From NCBI GenBank assembly GCA_000285855.2, contig HE978651.1:1146245-1192986 (forward strand): DNA of 46,742 nucleotides, read 5' to 3'. A program made the translations under genes and the position numbers. The stretch is from Ruminococcus sp. JC304. Its GTDB lineage: Bacteria; Bacillota; Clostridia; Lachnospirales; Lachnospiraceae. Under the pieces are notes generated by a model that had not been told where the DNA came from, made no database searches, and saw nothing but the letters and a program-made list of their open reading frames with translations. This document shows, in pieces, positions 9,483-16,082 of the stretch (positions are counted from its first letter, which is position 1; every line of letters starts with the position of its first letter).

Positions 9483-9896
9483 ATGGAAGTCACCATCAAT
9501 TACAACGGACAAGCTGTGGCCGTGGAGGTCACGCTGGAAGTCTATGAATTTCTTGACCGGGCCGACCACAAAACGGAGAACCTGTTCCATGAACAGCGGC
9601 GGCATTGGGACGGGCGGGAGTTTGACGAGTACATAGCTTTTACCGAGGGCGTGGACGTTTACAGTGAAACGCCGGAGGAATACCTTTGCCGCATGGAAAC
9701 GCTGCATGAGCTGATGGCTGTTCTGGATACCTGTACCGAGGCCCAGCGCCGCCGGTTCCTGCTCTATGCGCTTGACGGGCTGAGCCTTGCAGAGATCGGT
9801 GTGCTGTGCGGCTGCTCCAAAGTGGCTGTTTATCAAAGTGTGGAGGCGGTCAGAAAAAAATTTATAAATTTCTTTGAGAACAGGCTTAACGAATGA
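9483..9896 (+). CDS. Sigma-70 region 4-like protein 1
   Basis: A 137-residue protein. The C-terminal third (AQRRRFLLYALDGLSLAEIGVLCGCSKVAVYQSVEAVRKKF) is a sigma region 4-type helix-turn-helix; the N-terminal half has no recognisable region 2. Proteins of this type are common in Firmicute integrative elements and are annotated as sigma-70-like regulators, though a core-promoter role is unproved. It is the first of three related genes in a row and shares the EAQRRRF...LSLAEIG plan with the next two. The ribosome site GGAGGAAAG is at 9470-9478. Confidence 0.75.
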   Translation: MEVTINYNGQAVAVEVTLEVYEFLDRADHKTENLFHEQRRHWDGREFDEYIAFTEGVDVYSETPEEYLCRMETLHELMAVLDTCTEAQRRRFLLYALDGLSLAEIGVLCGCSKVAVYQSVEAVRKKFINFFENRLNE

Positions 9897-9999
9897 CCTG
9901 TTTTCTGGCTACCAAGTGAAAGGGATCATTTCCCTTATCTCAGCGAGGGGCGGACAGCGGACAAGCTGCCCGCCTCTCCGATTTTCAGGAGGTAAGCCT

Positions 10000-10452
10000 A
10001 TGAAAACAATCAATCTGCGGTGGATGTATCCCCACTACCGGCATGACGAGTTTGTGGTTGTCACGGACGAGGTATGGGCAGCGATGTATCAGGCCCAGCG
10101 GGAGATGGAGAACTATGAGCGTCGGAAAGTCTACCACTGCGCCTACTACTCTCTGGACGCATACAGCTGGCTGGAAAATTACGCGCTGGAACACAGCAGA
10201 TCGCCGGAAGATATTTTGCTGGAACGAGAAGAAATGACCACCCGCCTGCACCTGATAGCAGCTCTGCCGGTGGCTCTGGCTCATGCCACTCCGACACAGG
10301 CCCGCCGTGTTCACGCCTACTACATTGCCGGTATCAAGCAGCCGGAAATCTCCCGGAGAGAGGGCGTCCACAGCAGCAAGGTCAGCGTTTCCATCCGTCG
10401 GGGGCTGCGGAATATGCGCCGTTGCTATGATGGCCTTTTCCAAACAGAGTGA
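10000..10452 (+). CDS. Sigma-70 region 4-like protein 2
   Basis: A 150-residue protein starting MKTINLRWMYPHYRHDEFVVV. It has a central SPEDILLEREEM segment and a C-terminal helix-turn-helix (ARRVHAYYIAGIKQPEISRREGVHSSKVSVSIRRGLRNMRR). It is clearly homologous to the next gene: both share the INL..YP start, SPED.L.E.EE, QARRVHA.Y..G.K and the LR..RR end. AGGAGG (9987-9992) lies 7 bases upstream. The role is probably transcriptional control of element genes; promoter specificity is unknown. Confidence 0.75.
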   Translation: MKTINLRWMYPHYRHDEFVVVTDEVWAAMYQAQREMENYERRKVYHCAYYSLDAYSWLENYALEHSRSPEDILLEREEMTTRLHLIAALPVALAHATPTQARRVHAYYIAGIKQPEISRREGVHSSKVSVSIRRGLRNMRRCYDGLFQTE

Positions 10453-10462
10453 GGGCGTGCCT

Positions 10463-10924
10463 ATGCAGACCATCAATCTCAAACAATATTATCCATTTTG
10501 CAAAGAGGACATTTTTGTGGAGGTGTCCGATGAGATCGTCGAAGTGTTTCTTCTGGACAAGAGAGCCGAGGCCGCCAGAGATCGCAAGATGTTCCGGTAT
10601 AAGGCGTTTTATTCCCTCGATTGTAACGATGGAATCGAAAATGCCGCCATCGGCTGGGCGCAGCCATCGCCGGAGGACTACCTGATAGAAAAAGAAGAAT
10701 TAGCCGAATACGAAGAACTGATACGGCGATTGTACGAAGCCATTTCTTCCCTGCCGCCTATGCAGGCTCGCCGTGTCCACGCCCGCTATATGCTGGGTAT
10801 GAAAGTGAAAGATATTGCCGCAATGGAGGGTATCACGCCATCACAGGCGGGAAAATCCATCCATGCCGCACTGCGGAGGCTGCGCCGGTACTTTGCGCGT
10901 CAGAAATGGACGGTCAATCTATGA
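10463..10924 (+). CDS. Sigma-70 region 4-like protein 3
   Basis: A 153-residue paralogue of the preceding gene: MQTINLKQYYPFCKEDIFVEV, then SPEDYLIEKEEL, then MQARRVHARYMLGMKVKDIAAMEG with a helix-turn-helix and the basic end ALRRLRRYF. Only 10 bases separate it from the previous stop, so they are co-transcribed. The ribosome site is weak (GAGGGCG). It differs substantially from paralogue 2 outside the shared motifs, so the duplication is old or the two arrived separately. Confidence 0.75.
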   Translation: MQTINLKQYYPFCKEDIFVEVSDEIVEVFLLDKRAEAARDRKMFRYKAFYSLDCNDGIENAAIGWAQPSPEDYLIEKEELAEYEELIRRLYEAISSLPPMQARRVHARYMLGMKVKDIAAMEGITPSQAGKSIHAALRRLRRYFARQKWTVNL

Positions 10925-10952
10925 GTATTTCCAAAGAAAAGAGGTGCCTGAC

Positions 10953-11243
10953 ATGAACGAAAAAATTACAGCCCACCCCCAAAAAGAAGAACGGGAGAAA
11001 GTCCTGAAGGAGATTCGGCGGCTTGAAAACCGAAAGAAGATTTTGGAGAACAAGCAGCGGAACGAGGAACGCAAGGCCCGCACCCGCCGCTTGATTGAGC
11101 GCGGAGCCATTTTGGAGGGTATTTTTCCGCTGGCTTCCAACCTTTCCGGTGCAGAGGTCAAAGCATTTCTGATTGCCCTGTCCCATCTTCCGGGAGCTGC
11201 GGAATTGACTGCAAACCTGCCAAAATCCGGGGACACGCCATAA
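10953..11243 (+). CDS. DUF3847 family mobilization-associated protein
   Basis: A 96-residue protein with a highly charged coiled-coil N-terminal half (KVLKEIRRLENRKKILENKQ and following) and the family-typical segment RRLIERGAILEGIFP, ending in a helical tail. DUF3847 members sit just upstream of oriT and MobA/MobL relaxase genes in Firmicute elements and are thought to be accessory mobilization proteins, comparable with MobC-type proteins. Here it ends 3 bases before the oriT stem. The start is ATG 10953 with GAGGTG upstream. Confidence 0.8.
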   Translation: MNEKITAHPQKEEREKVLKEIRRLENRKKILENKQRNEERKARTRRLIERGAILEGIFPLASNLSGAEVKAFLIALSHLPGAAELTANLPKSGDTP

Positions 11244-11245
11244 GT

Positions 11246-11286
11246 CCCTTGTTTACAAGGGCGCACTTATACACCGTTGCCGGTGT
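11246..11286 (-). other. oriT: Origin of transfer (oriT), RSF1010/MobQ type
   Basis: On the minus strand the inverted repeat ACACCG-GCAA-CGGTGT (11286-11271) is followed by TAAGTGCGCCCT (11269-11258). That is the nic-region core of the RSF1010/R1162 oriT family, in the same order: inverted repeat, then TAAGTGCG then CCCT. By analogy the nick falls between minus-strand G (opposite 11262) and C (opposite 11261). A second stem CCCTTGT/ACAAGGG (11246-11252 / 11255-11261) lies on the far side. Nicking here sends the strand towards decreasing coordinates first and the relaxase gene last, as in RSF1010. Confidence 0.85.
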
Positions 11287-11429
11287 CGTGCGCCCTGCCG
11301 GGGCTGTTGCGCTCTCCGAGCGCGATGGGGCGCTACACTCCCCAAACCCCTTGTGCGCTCTGCGCAGCCAGACACCCGCTTTGCGTTTGTCCGGCTCCAC
11401 AGAGCCTGTTATCCCCTCACTGAAAGGAG

Positions 11430-12875
11430 GTGTTCCCCATAGATTTCTGTCATATCCCCGTCAGTATTATCAAGCGCAGCGAGGGCCGTTCCGCTGTTGC
11501 CGCAGCCGCCTACCGCAGCGGAACCAAGCTGACGAATGAATGGGACGGCCTGACCCATGATTACACCCGGAAGGGCGGCATTGTCCATGCGGAAATCATG
11601 CTGCCCGCCCACGCCCCGCCAGAGTTTGCAGACCGCTCCACCCTCTGGAACAGTGTGGAGCAGATCGAGAAAGCCAGGGACAGCCAGCTTGCCCGCGAAA
11701 TTGAGGCGGCGTTGCCCCGCGAACTATCCAGGGAACAGCAGCTTGCCCTTGTCCGGGCCTATGTGAAGGAGAATTTTGTGGACAAGGGGATGTGCGCCGA
11801 TTTTGCCATCCACGACAAGGGAACCGGCAACCCTCATGTTCATATCATGCTGACCGTCCGGCCCCTGAAAGAAAATGGCGCATGGGGCGCAAAGTGCCGC
11901 AAAGCATACGACCTGGACGAGAACGGACAGCGTATCCCGGATGGGAAAGGCGGCTGGAAAAATCATCGGGAGGATACGACCGACTGGAACGATAAAGGAA
12001 ATGTGGAGATTTGGCGGGCAGCGTGGGCAGCCTACACCAACCGGGCGCTGGAATCTGCCGGTAGACCGGAGCGCATTGACCACCGCAGCTACAAGCGGCA
12101 GGGCATTGATAAGATCCCCTCTGTCCATCTGGGGCCAGCCGCCAGCCAAATGGAAAAGCGCGGTATCCGCACAGACAAGGGAGAAGTAAACCGGCAGATC
12201 GCCGCCGACAACAAGCTGCTGAAAGAAATCAAAGCCCGCATTACCCGTCTTTATCGCTGGTCGAAAGCCGAAACGGAAAAACCACAAACACAGCAAAGCA
12301 GCTTGACAGCTTTGTGGGAGGCTCAGCAGCAGTTGAACGCTCCCCACACCCGCACCGGCAAAATCCGGGCTTTGCAAGAAAGCGCTGCACTATTCAGCTT
12401 TTTGAAGGCAAACGGCATCCAGTCTATGCAGCAGCTTCATGAAAAAATCGCTGATATGAACAGCCGTTACTATGACCTGCGCGGAAAGATCGTCAAGGCC
12501 GAGCGCCGGATCACTACCCTTACCGAGCGCGGGGAGATGTGGGAACAGTACAACCAGTACAAGTCCATCCACAAGCAGCTTGCCAAAGTAAAGCCGGAAA
12601 AACGGGAACAGTTTGAACAGCGCCACAGCCGGGAACTGATTCTGTATGACGCAGCGGCCCGGTATCTGAAAGAACTGAAAGACAGCGGCGAGGCAATCAC
12701 CCCAAAGGCATGGCAGCTGGAAATTGACCAGCTGGCCGCTGGAAAGCAGACGGACACGCTTGCCATGAAATCCATGCGGGAGGATTTGAAAGCAGTGGAA
12801 CGGCTCCGCAAAACCGCCGAGCAGCTGTCCAGACAGGAACGGGACAAGTCTCACGACCGGGAGCCGGAGCGGTAA
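11430..12875 (+). CDS. MobA/MobL family relaxase
   Basis: About 480 residues. The relaxase domain (1-220) has the catalytic-tyrosine region SAVAAAAYRSGTKL near residue 28 and the metal-binding histidines in IHDKGTGNPHVHIMLTVRP; a coiled-coil C-terminal half follows. It nicks oriT (11246-11286) and leads the DNA strand into the recipient through a helper conjugation system. The start is odd: the ribosome site AAAGGAGG (11423-11430) overlaps the only standard start in frame, GTG 11430, while the codon at ideal spacing is ATA 11439. A stop at 11421-11423 excludes anything further upstream. No transfer ATPase or pore genes are present in the window. Confidence 0.92.
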   Translation: MFPIDFCHIPVSIIKRSEGRSAVAAAAYRSGTKLTNEWDGLTHDYTRKGGIVHAEIMLPAHAPPEFADRSTLWNSVEQIEKARDSQLAREIEAALPRELSREQQLALVRAYVKENFVDKGMCADFAIHDKGTGNPHVHIMLTVRPLKENGAWGAKCRKAYDLDENGQRIPDGKGGWKNHREDTTDWNDKGNVEIWRAAWAAYTNRALESAGRPERIDHRSYKRQGIDKIPSVHLGPAASQMEKRGIRTDKGEVNRQIAADNKLLKEIKARITRLYRWSKAETEKPQTQQSSLTALWEAQQQLNAPHTRTGKIRALQESAALFSFLKANGIQSMQQLHEKIADMNSRYYDLRGKIVKAERRITTLTERGEMWEQYNQYKSIHKQLAKVKPEKREQFEQRHSRELILYDAAARYLKELKDSGEAITPKAWQLEIDQLAAGKQTDTLAMKSMREDLKAVERLRKTAEQLSRQERDKSHDREPER

Positions 12876-12911
12876 GGGCTACCGCGTTTCACGACATACT
12901 TTTGCACACAG

Positions 12912-12944
12912 AAAAACCGCCGTACAGGTTTCCCCATACGGCGG
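12912..12944 (-). terminator. Terminator of the minus-strand toxin-antitoxin operon
   Basis: On the minus strand CCGCCGTA (12944-12937) pairs with TACGGCGG (12924-12917), followed by TTTTT (12916-12912). It sits just past the toxin stop and also faces the end of the relaxase gene. Confidence 0.75.
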
Positions 12945-12952
12945 CAGACTGT

Positions 12953-13243
12953 TTATTTGCCGAACAAGTCGCTGTGTGTGCCGGTGCGGGCTAGCGTCAG
13001 CACCAGTACATCATCTTCTATGCGGTAGACGAGCAGCCAGTCCGGGAGAATATGACATTCCCGATGACCTGCCCAATCGCCGGATAGGTCATGGTCACGG
13101 TTCTTATCCGGCAGCGGTTCGCCCATTGCCAGCAATGCTACGACCTGCTCCAGCAGCTCAATCTTCAAGCCACGCTTTATGGCTCGTTTGTAGTCCTTTT
13201 TGAAACTGGTCGTGTACTTGACGGTATATTTGGTTTCTTTCAT
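12953..13243 (-). CDS. YafQ-family toxin (RelE superfamily)
   Basis: A 96-residue protein starting MKETKYTVKYTTSFKKDYKRAIKRG, with LPDKNRDHDLSGDWAGHRECHILPDWLLVYR and the tail LTLARTGTHSDLF. The HxLxGxWxGxRxCHIxPDWLLxY stretch and final TGTHSDLF are diagnostic of YafQ-type ribosome-dependent mRNA endonucleases; the catalytic histidines and the C-terminal phenylalanine are present. The start overlaps the antitoxin stop by 3 bases (ATGA). It stabilises the element by post-segregational killing, by family precedent. Confidence 0.92.
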   Translation of the reverse strand: MKETKYTVKYTTSFKKDYKRAIKRGLKIELLEQVVALLAMGEPLPDKNRDHDLSGDWAGHRECHILPDWLLVYRIEDDVLVLTLARTGTHSDLFGK

Positions 13244-13518
13244 CTTTTCAGGTCAGCAAACAACTCGTCAAGGTCATTGTAGCCCTTTACAGACGGGTCT
13301 TTTGCAATCCTTTCCGCTTCCAGCATGGCAGCAACCGTTTCTTTGTTCGGCTGTTCCAGCCTTACTTCAAAGGGAATGCCGCCTTCACGAAGCGACTGGC
13401 GCACAAAGATGTTAAACGCCGTAGTCAGGTTCATGCCAAGTTCAGTAAACAGTGCGTCCGCTTGCGCTTTCAAATCTGCGTCCATGCGGATACTGATGTT
13501 TGTGGTATTTCCAGCCAT
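13240..13518 (-). CDS. DinJ/RelB-family antitoxin
   Basis: A 92-residue protein: ribbon-helix-helix N-terminus (NTTNISIRMDADLKAQADALFTELGMNLTTAFNIFVRQ) with the DinJ landmark GGIPFEV, then a charged toxin-binding tail ending FADLKR. The start at 13518 is preferred to the longer frame because AAAGGGG lies just upstream on the minus strand and the family begins here. Transcribed from the promoter at 13543-13576. It pairs with the YafQ toxin downstream. Confidence 0.92.
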   Translation of the reverse strand: MAGNTTNISIRMDADLKAQADALFTELGMNLTTAFNIFVRQSLREGGIPFEVRLEQPNKETVAAMLEAERIAKDPSVKGYNDLDELFADLKR

Positions 13519-13542
13519 ACGATCAACCCCTTTCTGCTGGCA

Positions 13543-13589
13543 ATTATAGTATATGCCATTTGCACGAAGAAAACAATACTTTGCACGAA
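13543..13589 (-). promoter_or_regulatory. Promoter and direct-repeat operator of the YafQ/DinJ operon
   Basis: On the minus strand TATACT (13553-13548) lies 17 bp after TTGTTT (13576-13571), and TATAAT (13548-13543) overlaps it as an alternative -10. TTCGTGCAAA occurs twice (13568-13559 and 13589-13580), 21 bp apart, two helical turns. This is a likely repressor operator for the DinJ dimer. Confidence 0.6.
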
Positions 13590-13628
13590 TATTTGACAAT
13601 AAATTCATTTAAGGAGGTTACCGGATTT

Positions 13629-13658
13629 ATGAAAGAAATCATTTATGAAGAACAATAA
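13629..13658 (+). CDS. Nine-codon leader ORF ahead of the cysteine-rich protein
   Basis: ATG 13629 follows AAGGAGG (13611-13617) and encodes MKEIIYEEQ before TAA. The next gene's ATG (13645) lies inside it in another frame. This could couple translation of the two; the peptide itself probably has no function. Confidence 0.3.
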   Translation: MKEIIYEEQ

Positions 13659-14043
13659 GTCTGAACCTATCCCCGTCGTGGATTACTGCCAGTACCGCAG
13701 AGTGCGGAGGCTGGTGCATGAGTGCTGTAACTACATCGACGGAAACTGTATCGCCCTGGACGATGGGGAGGAATGTGTCTGTGTCCAGTCTATTTCCTAC
13801 TCCCTGTTGTGCAGGTGGTTTCGGGCGGCGGTATTGCCGCAGGATAAGGAACTGGAAACGGCGCTGTTCCACCGGCTGAATGCGAAGAAATGCGCTGTAT
13901 GTGGGGCGCTGTTTACCCCCGGTTCCAACCGGGCCAAATACTGCCCGGAATGTGCCGCACGCATGAAGCGGATCAACGCCGCAAAGCGCAAGCGGAAACA
14001 ACGGGAGAAATGTCACGCTTTAGGGGCTGAAAAACCCTTGTAA
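13645..14043 (+). CDS. Cysteine-rich VLP-domain protein
   Basis: A 132-residue protein with an N-terminal CHECCNYIDGNCIALDDGEECVC-type cysteine cluster and a C-terminal zinc ribbon (KKCAVCGALF, then YCPECAARMKR), ending in a lysine/arginine-rich tail. This is the Cys_rich_VLP family common in Firmicute mobile elements; its function is unknown, but zinc-dependent nucleic-acid binding is likely. It has no ribosome site of its own; the good AAGGAGG at 13611 is 28 bases upstream and serves the overlapping nine-codon leader. The gene is GC-rich like the backbone. Confidence 0.8.
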   Translation: MKNNKSEPIPVVDYCQYRRVRRLVHECCNYIDGNCIALDDGEECVCVQSISYSLLCRWFRAAVLPQDKELETALFHRLNAKKCAVCGALFTPGSNRAKYCPECAARMKRINAAKRKRKQREKCHALGAEKPL

Positions 14044-14057
14044 ATCAAGGATTTTTT
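14036..14057 (+). terminator. Possible short terminator
   Basis: CCTTG (14036-14040) and CAAGG (14046-14050) around TAAAT, followed by ATTTTTT (14051-14057). The stem is only 5 bp and overlaps the stop codon of the cysteine-rich gene. Confidence 0.4.
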
Positions 14058-14156
14058 CGAGGGTGTCAAAGGCAGGCTGATAGATTTATCCTCCGACCCC
14101 TAAAACGGCCTTAAAATGCGTATAGAATCCCCAGAGAACCCCCAAGGAGGAACCCT

Positions 14157-14426
14157 ATGTCAGACAACCGAAAATATTACTACCTGAAACTCAAAGAGAA
14201 CTATTTTGACGATGACTCCATCGTACTGCTGGAAAGTATGCAGGACGGTGTTCTGTACTCCAATATCCTGCTCAAGCTATATCTGAAATCCCTGAAACAC
14301 GGCGGGCGGCTCCAGCTTGACGAGAATATCCCCTACACGGCGCAGATGATTGCCACCATCACCCGCCAGTGTGGAACTGGCCGGGGACGAGTACATAGAC
14401 CCGGCAGACGGCCTCATTCACTGTAA
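14157..14426 (+). pseudogene. Truncated replisome organizer (N-terminal domain only)
   Basis: Residues 1-73 (KYYYLKLKENYFDDDSIVLLE, then SNILLKLYLKSLKHGGRL, then IPYTAQMIATITR) are the N-terminal winged-helix domain of phage-type replisome organizers. That domain binds the origin and recruits the helicase loader. Homology stops at about 14371 and the frame runs on for 17 unrelated residues to TGA 14424. The usual central and C-terminal parts (about 200 residues) are missing, and sequence of the following DnaC-like gene begins immediately in another frame. AAGGAGG precedes the ATG, so the fragment can still be translated. Confidence 0.8.
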
Positions 14427-15180
14427 GAAGTGCGGCGGCCAGAGGCAGACCGTTGTGCCATGCTTTGGAAAACCGGGCTACTTCATGCCCCGCTGTATCT
14501 GCCAGTGCCAGCGGGAGGCCGAGGAACAGCGCAAGGCCGCCGAGGAACGGCAGCGCCGCATGGAGCGTATCAAGCGCCAGAAGGCCCAGGGCCTGCAAGA
14601 CCGCTATCTGTACGACTACACCTTTGCCAACGACAACGGCCAAAATCCCCTGATGGACAAGGTCTGCGCCTATGTGGAGAACTGGAAGGAGGCTTACAAG
14701 AACAATACTGGCCTGCTGCTGTTTGGGGATGTGGGAACCGGCAAGTCCTTTTTCGCCGGTTGTATCGCCAACGCCCTGCTTGACCGGGATGTGCCGGTGC
14801 TGATGACGAACTTCCCCACCATTCTGAACCGCCTGACGGGGATGTTTTCCGAGGACAGGGCCGACTTTATCGCCAGCTTTGACGAGTACGACCTGCTTAT
14901 CATTGACGATCTGGGTGTAGAGCGCAGTACCGAATATGCTATGGAGCAGATGTTTTTTGTCATCGACAGCCGCTACCGCAGCCGCAGGCCCATGATTATC
15001 ACAACAAACTTGAAACTGTCCGAGCTGAAAAACCCGCCTGATCTGGCCCACGCCCGTATCTATGACCGTATTTTGGAACGGTGTGCGCCGATCCTCTTTG
15101 ACGGGAAGAATTTCCGGGAAGAAAATGCCAGTGCTACCCGACAGGCAGCAAAAGACATTGTAAACAGTAAGCACGATTGA
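14350..15180 (+). CDS. DnaC-like helicase loader ATPase, N-terminus lost in a deletion
   Basis: About 270 residues from ELAGDEYIDPADGLIHCKKCGG onward. There is a zinc-binding N-terminal module (CKKCGG with CICQCQ), then an AAA+ ATPase with Walker A GDVGTGKS (about 128-135), Walker B LLIIDDLG (about 180) and sensor ITTN. This matches DnaC/DnaI-type helicase loaders paired with replisome organizers on phages and mobile elements. The normal start region is absent. The available starts are TTG 14350 or GTG 14371, neither with a ribosome site and both inside the truncated upstream gene, in a different frame. Expression is doubtful, although the ATPase core is intact. Confidence 0.8.
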   Translation: MPPSPASVELAGDEYIDPADGLIHCKKCGGQRQTVVPCFGKPGYFMPRCICQCQREAEEQRKAAEERQRRMERIKRQKAQGLQDRYLYDYTFANDNGQNPLMDKVCAYVENWKEAYKNNTGLLLFGDVGTGKSFFAGCIANALLDRDVPVLMTNFPTILNRLTGMFSEDRADFIASFDEYDLLIIDDLGVERSTEYAMEQMFFVIDSRYRSRRPMIITTNLKLSELKNPPDLAHARIYDRILERCAPILFDGKNFREENASATRQAAKDIVNSKHD

Positions 15181-15222
15181 TTTTTACCGGGAGGCACAGA
15201 CCCGTTCGGAGAAAGGATCGCC

Positions 15223-15417
15223 ATGAACAAAGAACCCCGTACTATGCAGGTGGCAGACGCCGCTACTGCGTCCAGAGCGCCGGAAAACACGGCGGCGATG
15301 GTAAAGAAAATCGGCAAGACGACCTACAAGGTTCATGTCCATTTCAGCAATACCAGCACAGAAACCATGAGCGATAAAATCAAGCGTATGCTCAAAAATG
15401 AAATTCAGCAGATGTGA
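15223..15417 (+). CDS. tnpW: TnpW-like transposon protein
   Basis: A 64-residue protein ending KKIGKTTYKVHVHFSNTSTETMSDKIKRMLKNEIQQM. The VxKKIGKTTYxVxxHFSxTSxETxxDKIxRxL pattern matches the TnpW family named in Tn4451. The function is unknown. GAGAAAGGA lies upstream. In Tn4451 tnpW is the last gene, so its presence here marks the right part of the element. Confidence 0.82.
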   Translation: MNKEPRTMQVADAATASRAPENTAAMVKKIGKTTYKVHVHFSNTSTETMSDKIKRMLKNEIQQM

Positions 15418-15494
15418 CAGACTGATAAACGAAGCCGTCTTGTGCTAAACTGATGATGGTACGCACCAAAATTTTTGGCAAGGAGGACACGAAA

Positions 15495-15860
15495 ATGCTT
15501 TACACAGAAAAAGAGAAACATGAAATTGAGCGAGTAAAGGAGGTCTTTGCGGAACATCTGCGGCAAAGCCCTGATTTTGAACTGCTCTGGTCGGACAAGG
15601 TAGGCTATGTCTGGCTGGCGATTGGCGTAAATCCAGTCTATGTGGATACCGGTATCAGAATCGAATCTGCCGCCGATCTCTGTTACAGGTGTTTGGACGA
15701 TGTAGCTACGGATGTTCTATATATGACGGGCAACGATCACGCGCTGGAAGCAGCCGACCCGCTGGAATTGGCCGAAATCAAGCGGCGCTGGGAGCCATAT
15801 ATCAACCAGCTGCCAGACTATGCGTATCTCTGCAAAGACCTGTTGAACGGAAAAATGTAA
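15495..15860 (+). CDS. Conserved-looking protein of unknown function at the right end of the element
   Basis: A 121-residue acidic protein: MLYTEKEKHEIERVKEVFAEHL, then FELLWSDKVGYVWLAIGVN, ending INQLPDYAYLCKDLLNGKM. AGGAGG (15480-15486 region) precedes ATG 15495. No family is recognised, and there are no membrane segments or cysteine cluster. Codon use is intermediate between backbone and chromosome. It is the last gene before the hem promoter and is followed by a terminator hairpin, so it is inferred to belong to the element. Confidence 0.65.
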   Translation: MLYTEKEKHEIERVKEVFAEHLRQSPDFELLWSDKVGYVWLAIGVNPVYVDTGIRIESAADLCYRCLDDVATDVLYMTGNDHALEAADPLELAEIKRRWEPYINQLPDYAYLCKDLLNGKM

Positions 15861-15871
15861 TCTGTCAAACG

Positions 15872-15910
15872 AGGTGTCAGGAGCCACATAGTGCTTCTGG
15901 CACCTTTTTT
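15872..15910 (+). terminator. Intrinsic terminator at the right end of the element
   Basis: GGTGTCAGGAGC pairs imperfectly with GCTTCTGGCACC (one G-T pair, one mismatch), followed by TTTTTT. It insulates the hem operon from element transcription. Confidence 0.7.
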
Positions 15911-15931
15911 GTGAATTTGATTAAAAAGTCC

Positions 15932-15937
15932 TTGACA
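15932..15937 (+). promoter_or_regulatory. Isolated TTGACA near the right element end
   Basis: A consensus -35 (TTGACA) with no matching -10 at 16-19 bp. In Tn4451 the circular form joins an end-located half promoter to the recombinase gene; this hexamer could serve that way. This is speculative and depends on the unknown end position. Confidence 0.25.
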
Positions 15938-16011
15938 ATTTGTCTCTGGTTCACATTTTTTGTATCTCGTTACATTATCCTTTAATGAACAGGCTTTTTC
16001 CGTGTTTGCAA

Positions 16012-16040
16012 TTGACATCTTAACAGGAAATGATTATGAT
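16012..16040 (+). promoter_or_regulatory. Promoter of the hem operon
   Basis: TTGACA (16012-16017), 17 bp, TATGAT (16035-16040): a near-consensus sigma-A promoter, 42 bases before hemA. No cobalamin-riboswitch-like B12 box is visible between it and the gene. Confidence 0.85.
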
Positions 16041-16082
16041 ATTTCTGATGAATGGCGAAATACGAAGGAGAGAGTTAGAGTT

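Noticed and set aside
13593-13598. TTGACA as a plus-strand promoter for the cysteine-rich gene
   Set aside because: The position of the -10 falls in the AGGAGG ribosome site and has no TATAAT-like match.
15861-16082. Cobalamin riboswitch upstream of hemA
   Set aside because: No B12-box-like core or extended leader is visible; the promoter lies only 42 bases before the gene.
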